NCBI GenBank assembly: GCA_036897625.1
Contig: JAYMTA010000183.1
Location: 1-35,873 of the forward strand
Length of the DNA: 35,873 bases
Direction: 5' to 3'
Origin: Pelargonium cotyledonis
Taxonomy: Eukaryota; Streptophyta; Magnoliopsida; Geraniales; Geraniaceae
Shown: positions 1 to 10,478 of the stretch, in pieces
Layout: every line of letters starts with the position of its first letter
Numbering within the stretch: position 1 is the stretch's first letter
Notes under the pieces: generated by a model
The model's database searches: none
What the model saw: only the letters and a program-made list of their open reading frames with translations
Told to the model about the DNA's origin: nothing
Program-made: the position numbers and the translations under genes

Positions 1-219
1 GCGGGGCCCCCCGTGGTTCCCAAAAAACCCAAACGGGGCCCAGCCACTAATAAACCGCCACGTGTCCTCCTCACCTCCACCCCTTTCCCTCCTCTTCTCT
101 ACACTTCACTCGTTCACTGTCTCTTCTCTTCCTCTTCTCTCTCTCTCTCAGCCATGAAAATTAGGGCTTAGAGCTCTGTGTCAGCGAATTGTTAGGTCAA
201 ATCTTCGGTTCTCTCCTCC
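1..219 (+). promoter_or_regulatory. Proximal promoter and leader of the ABC1K8-like gene
   Basis: A G-box/ABRE core (CACGTG followed by TC) lies at 59-64, the type of site bound by bZIP and bHLH factors in light- and ABA-responsive plant promoters. A pyrimidine-rich CT tract at about 110-150 is typical of a plant leader. A five-codon upstream ORF follows at 154-171. I see no convincing TATA box, and the window starts too close to judge the rest of the promoter. The transcription start is not visible, so the border between promoter and leader is inferred. Confidence 0.5.
154..171 (+). other. Five-codon upstream ORF (MKIRA)
   Basis: An ATG in an acceptable context (GCC just before it) opens a frame of five sense codons ending in TAG, 48 bases before the main ATG at 220. 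It lies downstream of the CT tract, so it is probably transcribed. Such short frames can lower initiation at the main start, but an effect here is inference. Confidence 0.4.
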
Positions 220-3200
220 ATGGCGTCTACTGTAGCTTTTCCTGACCTCACGGTTCTCGTGCAGCCGGCCGGACTCCAGCTCCGGCTCCGGTCAGTGTCT
301 GTTTCAAGGATTCCTCTGTCGAAAGTATCGCTGTCTAGGTCGCGGACTCGCGGCCGAGTCAGAGCCGGTAAGGAAGACGGTGGGGTGGTGGTGGAGGAGA
401 GGGAAGGTCGAGTGGTCAATGGTGCGGTGAAATTGAGCGGCAATGGTGCTGTTCGGAGTAGTAATGGCTATGCGAGTGGTGGTGAGAACGGGAGCTTGGC
501 GAGGTATGTGAACGGGAACGGAGCTGCGGCGGTGAGGGAAGTTGAGGTTCGAGTTGAGAGTAGGGAGTCGGTGGAGGATGGGCGGCAGAGGAGGATTGAG
601 GAGATTGGTAGAGAAGATACTTGGTTTAAGGAGAAGGAGAAGGTCAAGGTCGAGGTATATATAATACTATCTCTTTCCCAAAATGAGTGTATTGAATTGT
701 TTGCCTTAAATTTTGGTGCAAAACGAATGTCCTATTTCCTTTTTTAGGAGAAAGTTAGCTATGAATTCTCCGTCCCAAAATGAGTATTGATCATTGTGTT
801 CTAGTTGCTAATGCATGAATTATCTGTACTAATTATTCATTTTGGGACAAAATGAGTGTACAGTTTGTATTGCATTTTTGTCTGTACTATCTACTTTTTG
901 AAGAAAGTTAGTTAGACATGAATTATCAATAGTATATATGTAGTAAGTAAGTTAGTTAGTATACCTTAAGTTTGTTACAACATATGTATTCGAGTATAGA
1001 AGAGGAAATGAACTCTTTACTTTAAATTAGTATTCCTTAAGTTTGTAGTCTTTACTATTTCTAAGAAAGTTAGTTAGACATGAATTACCAATAGTATACA
1101 TGTCATAAGTTAGTTGATATACCTGAAGTTTGTTACAACATATGTATATGAGGATATAAGAGGAAATGTACTCTTTACTTGAAGTTAGTGTACCTTAAGT
1201 TTGTTATAACATATATGTCTGTGAGGGTATAAGAAGAAATGTACACCACTAACTAATTTTTCTCCAAAAGGAAACATTTGGATGGAGGGAGTAGTTAGCA
1301 TTTAGTAATAATATCACTCGAGTTTGTTACGGACACATGTTCATAAAAATACGGGAGGAAATGTTCTACAACAACTAACTTCTCTTTCATTTTTCTTTAT
1401 AATAAAATCAAGACACTCAGTTTGGGCGGAGAGAGTATATTACTTGTTTAAGATTTTTTGCATTTTGTGGATTATGAGTGAAAAATATTGCGTATACTTC
1501 ATTTAATTTGGATGTTAGTGTGTAAAACTATAATTCGGTTCTGAACTATGAACTTGAATTTTTAGTTTTATTAGTCATTTAACATGCTATAACTTACAAG
1601 AACTTGTTAACATAATGGTTAAATGTTCAAAACTTCAAATCCATATGCAAAGCCTCAGTACGAGGGATGTGTTAATAGTATAAACTTAAGGATTTAATTG
1701 AATAGTTCTATGAATTTCCCTAACGGTTTCATTGGTTTCAATATAAGGCAATCAACAGCGGATTTGGAATTTTAGTTTGAAAATTTCTACTCTATATTTA
1801 CTTGACTTTTGTTATTTTACCTATTCAATGTATTTTGTTTGTCGAATGATGGAGGAAAGGCTGTATTAGACATTTTTGAAATTACAAATACATTCAACAT
1901 TCTAGTATCTCTCTTGTAAGTTATTAAAAATTCCCATTGGTCAATTCTGGTTCAACTCAAATGAAGGTGGAATGATTAGGGTAACGACCCTTAGATGTTA
2001 TAGAGGATTTGAACATGCTGCCTGAGATAAGAGAATGTCTGTAAAGTGATTGAGGAATTATTTGTAGATTTTTTGTAGGTTGGCTGTGTCATTTATCTGT
2101 ACATGGAATGACCTACTTTGTTTAGGATACTTGGCAAATTCTAATCACGAGTGTATTTCTTGTTATCACATTTTATTATCAGTGCTATTGTTCAACGGTA
2201 ATGTATGGATTTGCAGGTTTCTGTTGCACCAGGAGGCCGATGGGGAAGATTTAAAACTTACTCGACTATACAAAGGACCTTGGAAATATGGGGATTTGTT
2301 ATAACATTTGCCTTTAAGGCTTGGTTGAACAATCAAAAGTTCTCTTACCGAGGTCAGTCACTTCTAATGAACTGAAGTTGATTGACTGAACAGTAATAAA
2401 CATGCTGATTCGCTTTGGTAATTAGTAATATATTCTTGATCGAAAAAGAAGCTTGTGGAGTATAAGTTTTACACTTAGTTTGCTTTCTACTGGAAGGGGA
2501 AAAACAACTGAAAAAGAAAGAGTAGCTGCTGTTAGCTTGATTTTATGAATACCTCTATTTTTTCACATTAGAGGTGACAGGAAAATGTCATCATATCTGT
2601 GCCAGTCAAAATAATGAAACCATATATACTTATAAATGTTTTCTACCAGACATGGAGGAGGGTAAAACATTTCATAACAATAAAAGGGCGGCTCAATGCA
2701 CAATACTCCCATCATCGTGGGTTTTGGGGAGGGGGACTAATGTATGCAACATTTCCCCCGTTTTTGCAGAGATATTGTTTTCCTGACTTGAACCCATGGC
2801 CTCAATGCAACCACCTTATTGTTGAGGCAAGACTCACCCTCAACACCTTTATAACAATTAATTATACTGTTAGGACCATCCACACCTCACAAAAAAATAA
2901 TGGTTTGTTTCTAGGAAAAACAAAAGTTCAGGTTCTTTCATAAACTGGGCAATGTCTAGAAATCTTGTTGTAAATGGACACTGCACACTTGATAACCTTA
3001 GAGTTAGACAGGATTCACGTTGAGAATTGCTATGGGATCAGTTAATAGTAGGTATAGTATGTTGTTGAAGACCAACACTACCAATTCTTCGAAATATATG
3101 ATGCTTACGATATAATTTTGTAAGTGGATTGGGCTCTTGAATTATCCACTATATCCCTTTAGTCAACAGTAAAATTGTTGTCTTTCCTCACTTTTTGGTT

Positions 3201-6200
3201 GGTTGTAGTTAATTTGAAGGATATGGATATGCAGGTGGAATGACAGAACAGAAAAAAGGTGTAAAGCGGAAGGCCCTTGCCAAGTGGTTAAAGGAGAGTA
3301 TACTGAGATTAGGTCCTACATTCATTAAAATCGGTCAGCAATTTTCCACAAGGGTGGACATTCTTGCTCAAGAGTATGTTGATCAGTTGTCAGAACTTCA
3401 GGTAAATGTTGCTTATTTGAAATGACATTTACAAATGCTTCATTATAATACATCCATTTCACAGTTACTGTCCACTATACAGAAAGTGGATGCTCCACTC
3501 TTTCCTTATTTGTTTGTCATTTGAAGTTAGTTTTTGCAATAAAATCTTTAAAATGATGGCTTGTGTGGTATTGGGTCCCTAACCAGTGCAATTAGGGCAG
3601 AGCACAACACACCTTTAATTAAGCTAGAAAGCTACAGGCTACAACATATGTCTGTCATATTCCTCTATATAGAATTGAAAGGTTACTTTCTTTGTATGGG
3701 CCACAGACAGTCTTACCCTCTAGTATGATTCGGATTACAAATTTAGTAATTATTATTAACTTTAATCCAAAGCTAATTAGAAACTACTTTCTATTACAGC
3801 CCATGGCATCAGATCATGAAATGACATTGTTTGGGAAGTGGTCTTTGTTGTTGCTGTTGTTTAAATAATTCATAATTATCTTGTCTATATAGCATTGCTT
3901 TTCTGTTTTTGAAAGTTAATTGTTCTTATAATCTTATATCAAAGGACAATTCTTGTAGCTACTGTGGTTATCATTTCTATTTTGATGGCGGCTTAGGAAA
4001 TAATGAAATTGCTGTTAACTGTTTAATTCAGGATCAAGTTCCCCCTTTCCCATCAGTGACTGCAATAGCTATAGTTGAGGAAGAGCTTGGAGTTCCTGTA
4101 GATGATGTTTTTGATCGATTTGACTTCGAACCAATAGCTGCTGCTAGTCTTGGTACCTTGATCTCTTTATGAACCCTTAATTGGAAATTTTGAGCAATTC
4201 GTTCATAGTGGCAAGATAGAATACTGCACACCAGGATGGTACTGATTATTTATATTTAATGTATAATTTTTTTAATACAGGTCAGGTTCATCGTGCAAGA
4301 TTGAAGGGGAAGGAAGTTGTTGTTAAAGTGCAGAGGCCTGGTCTGAAGGATCTTTTTGATATCGATCTTAAGAACTTGAGGGTTAGTTTTCATGTTCGCA
4401 TTATATTCCAAGTGTATTGTATGAAGTAACCATAAATTTGTTCATCAAGTTTACATACTTTTATCCTCCATATTATTGTGCTTATTGTTGTCTATATTAG
4501 TATTCTTTCTCTGCCCTAGAAATTTTGAAAGTCTTGAAGACCTTTACTTGCCCAGTTTGTTGGGTGTGCAAAAAGATTTTTGAACTTTTGGGAAGGGGAG
4601 GAGATAGAAATATATTAAAAGTGCATATCGTTCTTTTACTTATGATGTGCATTAATTCTTGTTACCTTAAATTTATTTCCAGGTAATTGCAGAATATCTT
4701 CAAAAGATTGACCCAAAGTCAGATGGTGCTAAGAGGGATTGGGTTGCTATTTATGATGAGTGTGCGAGTGTGTTATATGAGGTATTGATCACTCCTTGAT
4801 TGCCTCTTTCTTTTGACATGAAAATAGTCCAAGAAATGTCTTGGACCAAGAAGGCTGCTAATTCAGGAGAAGGTTTATATCAAATCTTGAGCTGTGAATT
4901 GGAATTTTCTATTTACATCACTCTGCCCATAATCATTTATGATAATTTCTTAGCTTGTATCCTTGTCATGCAGTTATCTGCTGAAAGTTACCTAATAATA
5001 TATGCATAATTTCTCAGGAGATCGACTATACAAAAGAAGCTGCTAATTCAGAGCGATTTGCAAATAACTTCAAAGACATGGATTACGTTAAAGTCCCGAC
5101 AATAATTTGGGAATACACCACACCGCAGGTTCAATCTTTCATTATCGTTATATTTAGTCACAATAAGTTTTCTATATATTTAAGTCTGTATACCTATGCT
5201 CAATTCTAACATTGTTTGGGAAATGGTTGTATATACCTATGCTTTATATATTCTTTATTTATTCTTTATCCATGCAGATTCTGACTATGGAATATGTTCC
5301 TGGGATTAAAATAAACAAGATACAGGCTCTAGATCAGCTGGGTGTTGATCGTCAAAGGTTAGCACTAATTTATTGTGTTCTGTTTTGTTGAAATCTTTCT
5401 AACATGTAAAATAAACATATGATGCTTCTGCATCTCAATTTGAGATAAATGATTATTTCATTATTACAAATGAATTTAATGGCATAGTTGTATTCTACAG
5501 GTTGGGTCGATATGCTGTTGAATCTTACTTGGAACAAATTCTATCTCATGGGTTTTTCCACGCTGATCCCGTGAGTTTTTGTTATTATCAAAGTTTAAGA
5601 TATAAAATTCCTTATCTCCGGGCTTGTATTAGAAAAGGCTGAAGAAAAACCTGTTGCCTGGCAGCAGTAATGCAGTCTGCATGCAGAAGATTTTAAAAGC
5701 TTTTATCTTGGTGGAAGCACTTGTAGGTGTAGTGTTCCTTGCACAAGAAATAAATTGGGAAATGATTTATAGACAAGAATAGAAGCTTGAGAAGTAAAGC
5801 CAGTAGAAATAATTCATCTCCTCCTTTTCTTTTCTATTTTCCTTTCCATAGTCAGCTGAGCACCAAACCTGAGTTTTTTTTAGTGGGACTTGAGACTCAG
5901 CTATGACACAATTGACTACATTCGTAGATCCTCTTTCTTAGGGAGCTTGTTTAACCAAGAATCTCACTCTCCCTTACAACATCCAAGAGAAATGATATTT
6001 TGTGTCAGGCTTTTGAATCAAGAAATGACGATCTTTAAATGTTTTTTTTATTTTTTATGAATTCCATCCATCACAGTATCAGACTGTCTATCTGCCTATT
6101 TTTTGGTTAGATTTACCACGGGAATCAATGAATTCTAATTTTTGGTCAAATTGATTCAGAATCATTGTTTTGGATTGTTGGCCTTTGAAAGTTTATGTTG

Positions 6201-8505
6201 CATTTTTATGTGGCTGTATCAGTAAGTGAACTGTGTATAAAACAAATAGAGATGTATAGATGTGTGACCCTAGAATCATATGAACGAAAAGCAGAATCTC
6301 TAAGTAATTTGGCTTAGATGTATAGCGGTATCAAATAAATGAATTCTTTCCACTACCCTCATCTGATGTCGAATAGAAAATAACTGACATCCTTTTCATC
6401 TTTTTTGCAGCATCCTGGAAATATTGCTGTCGATGATGTCAATGGTGGAAGGTTGATCTTTTATGATTTTGGAATGATGGGAAGGTATCTTCTAGACTCT
6501 ATGCTGGCTATGTGAAGCACGTATCTACCAAGTTCTGTGTAGTGATTGCTCTTTTCTATGGATACTATGTATCTGTACATTGCAGCATTAGTCAAAACAT
6601 TAGAGAAGGCCTGCTGGAAGCATTTTATGGAGTTTATGAGAAGGATCCAGATAAGGTCCTTGATGCAATGGTTCAAATGGGAGTTCTTGTGCCTACTGGA
6701 GATTTAACAGCTGTCAGGCGAACAGCACAATTCTTCCTTAACAGGTATCTCTAACAAAGAACAAAGAAAACTTCACCGCAAACTTTCCTTCTTCTTCTGA
6801 AATCAATCTAGAAATTATATCAAGATACAAAGCTGTTAAGTGTTAGTTTGATTGGAATTCTGCACTCGTTGGTGAGCTGGCAAAGTTTTAGTAATCACAA
6901 GTCATGAAGTATGTTCTTCATTAATAAACTATATTTTAGACTAAGCCACTCAGGTACCCTTTGCATTGGCTTTAGTATGTATGCATGAGATCCCGTCATT
7001 TATTTCTCTTTGTATGATGATGGTTTAAGTACTTTACCTATTTGCAGTTGTAACTTTTTATTTCATACCAGCAAAGAAAGACAAGAAGTTGATTGTAGAT
7101 ATTTCAGAAATGTCTTCCTAATATTGAAATTTCATTATCTTTGCAGTTTCGAAGAGCGTCTTGCTGCTCAAAGAAAAGAAAGAGAATTGGCGACACAAGA
7201 ACTTGGATTTAAAAAGCCATTGAGCAAAGAAGAAAAGATAGAGAAAAAGAAACAACGGTTGGCGGCCATAGGTAATTTTCTTAAGTGTAATTTCTTTGTT
7301 AAGGTTAGTTGATGAATGATTATCTTCACAAACTCACGGTATATTAGAAGCAGATCTTTTCCACATTTGATCATCCTACTAGGAGATAATTAAATACGTA
7401 AATTCCTAGCATCACATAATCTGTAGGTTTTGTTCTTTTTACTCATAGTGGTGGCTTTTTCTTAACAGGGGAAGATTTATTAGCCATTGCAGCAGATCAA
7501 CCCTTCCGATTCCCTGCTACTTTCACATTTGTTGTTAGAGCATTTTCAGGTAATGTTACACATATCTGGTGGCATTCCTTCTATGATCAACTCATAATAT
7601 TAATCTCAGGGTACTAAATTTTGATCTTGCAGTATTGGATGGCATTGGGAAGGGCCTCGATCCTCGATTTGATATTACTGAGATTGCCAAACCGTGAGTG
7701 TAATTTTAAATGCTAGAATTTCTACAGAACTGCTCAATGGTGTGTATCTAATATCTTCACGCCTTAACATGCAGGTACGCACTCGAATTGCTAAAGTTCC
7801 GTGAAGCTGGTGTTGAAGTGATCATAAAGGCAAACTTTAATATCTTGGCTCTACCATAGTGTCATGCTTTGTTTTAATTTCATTCTCATCTTCACGCTCT
7901 ACTTATAAATGTTTCAGGACTTCAGAAATAGATGGGATAGGCAATCCCGTGCATTTTACAACTTATTTAGACAAGCTGATAGAGTTGAAAAGCTTGCGGA
8001 AACCATCCAACGATTGGTAGTGTTCCCTGTGTTTGTTGTTATCTGGGATTCTAAGTTGACGTCTTTAATTACCTTAAATTTAATGTTACAGGAGCAAGGT
8101 GATCTAAAGCTTCGAGTTCGAGCTTTGGAATCTGAGAGGGCATTTCAACGTGTTGCAGTGGTTCAGAAAACAATAGGAAGTGTGAGTGTTACTGGTTTGA
8201 ATCTGTGCAACTTGTTAGTAGTTCAACTAATTACAATTATGGTCTGTTTGGATTATTGTATTTGAGCAAAGTCCAAAGTGTGGGTGCACAAAAAATATGG
8301 ATTTGGATTTGGCTCAAATCCTATAGAATTCAAAACATGTCTGCAACAGGGATTTCAAATGAAAACTCTCGCCTTGTCATTTGAAATTCTTTGTTCTCCA
8401 AACATTATATTTGTATTTGAAATACAAATTTTCAAATTAAATCCATGAATCCAAACACAACCTAAAAAAAAATTCGTGCAATATAATCTCTCAAAACAGC
8501 AAATT

Positions 8506-8541
<36 letters not shown>

Positions 8542-8896
8542 CATTATGAAGTGCTTTATGATATAATTTAAGCGAAGTATTCACTATTGATTGCTTCTCT
8601 CTTTGACTAAAATCAACAGACAGTAGCTGCTGGAAGTCTGATTAACCTTGCGACAATTTTGTCTCTTAATTCCATTCGAGTAAGCTACTCAATCTTTTGT
8701 GTTTCTTGATACATTTTTTAATCCCTTTGGTCCTCTATTATTGTACAGTTCTTCACTCAAATGGTTTATCTTTTTTTAGGTCCCTGCCATTGCAGCATAT
8801 ACATTCTGTGCATTCTTTGGCTTTCAAGTTCTCATCGGACTTATAAAGATCAAGAAGTTTGATGAACGGGAGAGACTGATTACAGGGACTGCTTGA
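220..8896 (+). CDS. ABC1K8: Chloroplast ABC1/UbiB-type atypical kinase, ABC1K8 (OSA1)-like, 19 exons, 746 aa
   Basis: Exons: 220-654, 2217-2352, 3235-3401, 4032-4152, 4281-4381, 4683-4781, 5018-5128, 5278-5357, 5501-5570, 6411-6484, 6586-6744, 7147-7271, 7469-7549, 7633-7693, 7775-7829, 7918-8016, 8092-8181, 8620-8679, 8780-8896; all junctions keep frame. The first ~100 residues are Ser/Arg-rich like a chloroplast transit peptide, followed by a Gly/Asn-rich linker. ABC1 hallmarks follow: KIGQ at 222-225, the AAAS loop at 282-285 in place of a Gly-rich loop, the ATP lysine K302, HADPHPGN at 437-444 (split by intron 9) and DFG at 459-461. Two hydrophobic segments (about 689-707 and 709-730) near the C-terminus suggest membrane association. 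ABC1K proteins act in prenylquinone metabolism, plastoglobules and stress or iron responses; ABC1K8 is known from envelope and stress studies. From memory the linker and C-terminus fit ABC1K8 better than its paralogue ABC1K7 (SIA1). Intron 15 uses a GC donor. Long introns 2, 3 and 9 hold no other gene. Confidence 0.93.
676..1445. mobile_element. Decayed, nested Stowaway-like MITE sequence in ABC1K8 intron 1
   Basis: Motifs of the classic Stowaway end (CTCCGTCCCAAAATGAG) occur at about 768-784, with partial copies near 680 and 843. Opposite-orientation partners (GGATGGAGGGAGTA near 1280, TTTGGGCGGAGAGAGTA near 1420) lie downstream. Between them a ~160-bp unit repeats: AAGAAAGTTAGTTAGACATG at 901 and 1063, and the TTAAGTTTGTTACAACATAT block at about 966, 1125 (one mismatch) and, more diverged, 1195. 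I read this as several insertions of one family, partly duplicated. No coding capacity. The rest of the intron (1446-2216) shows nothing recognisable. Confidence 0.5.
2691..2842 (-). mobile_element. SINE relic (Au-like) in ABC1K8 intron 2
   Basis: Read on the minus strand this resembles the tRNA-derived head and body of eudicot Au-type SINEs. It has a B-box-like stretch (plus-strand GACTTGAACCCATGG at about 2784), the neighbouring GCAGAGATATTGTTTTCC block and an A-box-like region near 2815-2840. A second copy of the same pattern is at 10118-10235. Family assignment is from memory of the consensus; the copy is too decayed to define its ends or a target duplication. Confidence 0.45.
4833..4868 (+). 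pseudogene. Exon-7-like fragment inside ABC1K8 intron 6
   Basis: Twelve in-frame codons read [12 protein letters not shown], resembling the start of the real exon 7 at 5018 ([12 protein letters not shown]). The block GCTGCTAATTCA is identical, and several other codons differ only at the third position. Similarity stops after this. No good acceptor or donor flanks it, so it looks like a decayed local duplication about 185 bp upstream of the functional exon. Chance similarity over so short a stretch cannot be excluded. Confidence 0.35.
8241..8462. mobile_element. Small inverted-repeat element (MITE-like) in ABC1K8 intron 17
   Basis: The left end reads GGTCTGTTTGGATT and the right end, reversed and complemented, GGTTGTGTTTGGATT, giving imperfect terminal inverted repeats around about 220 bp of non-coding DNA. 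Ends of the GTTTGGATT type are common in plant non-autonomous DNA elements. I could not find a clear target-site duplication, so the superfamily is left open. Confidence 0.45.
8511..8537 (+). repeat. (CT)n microsatellite
   Basis: An uninterrupted CT run of about 13.5 units lies in intron 17 of the ABC1K8-like gene, 83 bases before exon 18. It could act as part of a polypyrimidine-rich 3' intron region, but is probably a simple repeat. Confidence 0.95.
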
Positions 8897-9016
8897 ACAA
8901 TTGGTGAGTAGATATATTTATATATTTTTTTCTTATGAATCTCTTTATGTCGACCTTCATTTTCACTTGTAGATAAGTGTAGGTATAATGCACTAGGAAT
9001 AATTGTCAGAAGTTTC

Positions 9017-9480
9017 TTGTATACGAGGGTCATGTTCGCGTCGTGTTGAAAGTTTAGTATTTCGTTTAATGAGTCAACCTAAACACGACCCAGTCATTAA
9101 ACGGGTTGAGTTGCACAACAAGAACACGACCCATTTATATCCTGGTTGAAACAGCCCACTCAATCTGTCAAAATATTTTGGGTTACAAATTACACAACCC
9201 AACATTTAAAATAAATGGGTTTGAATTGAGTCAAAACGACCCGATTTCTTGGACCAATTTAATTTGTGTCATTTTTTACACTATATGTGTAAGAATAACT
9301 ATTTTATCCTTAAATGGGTGGATTTTTAAATGAGTTACACGGTATATTAAATTAAATGAGTTTGACACGAGCCACGCGATAAACTAAATAGGTTGAGTTG
9401 GTCGGCACAAACACAATTAAGTCTGTACCCACTTAAATTCATGTCGAGTCACAGGGCATGACCCAAATGGTCACCCCTAG
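9017..9480. repeat. Degenerate dispersed repeat, family 1
   Basis: It opens with GGGTCATGTTCG and TCGTGTTGAAAGTTTAGTAT (9041-9060) and closes with GGTCACCCCTAG (about 9469-9480). The TGTTGAAAGTT(T/C)(A/G)GTATT block recurs near 11592 and near 33595. Between the ends many short blocks of 'cacgaccc' and 'gggttga' type alternate, a pattern I know from high-copy eudicot repeats with AGGGGTGG / CCACCCCT ends. No open frame of note. Confidence 0.45.
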
Positions 9481-10117
9481 CTCCTACCAAGCAATCAGTC
9501 TCTCTGTTCTGTCATCTGTCAAATCATATTTAAGGCGGCCCAATTTGCGGGGATCCCACCAAGCAATCAGTCTCTCGTTTCTGCTATCTGTTGCTTTGGA
9601 ATTGATTTTACGTGTCGGGTTTCTTCTGCTAAGTACGGGTATGAAACTATATTCTAGATATATAATAGATTGCTTGGGCCTTAATATCCTTCCGAGCACT
9701 AGATAGTCACTCAGTGAAAAATATAGGGTCCCTTGCTTCGGTATGTTTCTTATTTTCCTTCTCTAAACTTCAAATGTACTAGAGCTTGTCTGGTTCTGGA
9801 ACCTTATCTCTATGTCTTGTCATTCCCATTTATTATTGGCCCGCAAGCACAGTGTGGCACTGTGTAGTCTGCATGCATGTGAGGTACAGCGTTGAAATCT
9901 GAAGTGTTCAAGTAGAGTCTAAGGTACCATTTGGATTGAATTTTTTGTTCGGGAATAGGAATCAATAAAGATTACGAGAATGAAATTTTCACTTTTCAGA
10001 TTTGGATTAAGATTGTTTGGTCGTGAAAATGCTGTTCTCACTCCCAGTCCAACTTTTTTGTATTCAAAGGCTACCTAAATACCTCAAAAATTCTGGCCTC
10101 GTGAGTCTCTTACGATC

Positions 10118-10235
10118 ATGGAGGAGGGGTAGGATCAATTTGTCTGCGTCCTTAACCCTGCTTTTCAAAGATACTGTTTCGGTTATTTGAACTCGTGATC
10201 TCAAACTTAATACCTTAAATACTATCTAATTCAAT
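10118..10235 (-). mobile_element. SINE relic (Au-like), second copy
   Basis: The plus strand carries GCGTCCTTAACCCTGC and GATACTGTTTCGG, then a B-box-like complement (TTGAACTCGTGATCTC) in the same order as the relic at 2691-2842 and as the reverse complement of Au-type SINEs. Its tRNA-like promoter end is decayed. Ends and target duplications are not visible. Confidence 0.4.
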
Positions 10236-10300
10236 GCTTCGGTCATTAGCATGCACGACAATTACTTTAATGATATGCTGAGGGAATGCATAAATGAACC

Positions 10301-10478
10301 TAGAGCTGGCCATTTGGGTTTCAGGTCAATTCCACAAGAAACGTGGGTTTGTACGACATGGTCTTTCATGACAAACCTAACCCAAATATTAATAGGGTCC
10401 ATTTCATGTGACCCGAACCTGCACAAATGTGGTTCAGGTTTCGGATTCCCCGTGTTTGGGTCAAAATTGTCAGCTCTA
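10301..10478. mobile_element. Small inverted-repeat element, family 2, copy 1 (178 bp)
   Basis: Starts TAGAGCTGG and ends CAGCTCTA, forming short terminal inverted repeats. Inside it has a block GGTCCATTTCATGTGACCCG shared, with changes, with copies at 28697-28937 and 32212-32390. Copies 1 and 3 are 178 and 179 bp, which argues for a unit rather than chance. Non-coding. Confidence 0.55.

Noticed and set aside
2599-2943. 114-codon open frame in ABC1K8 intron 2
   Set aside because: It runs through the SINE relic and lies between well-supported exons; its protein shows no family features.
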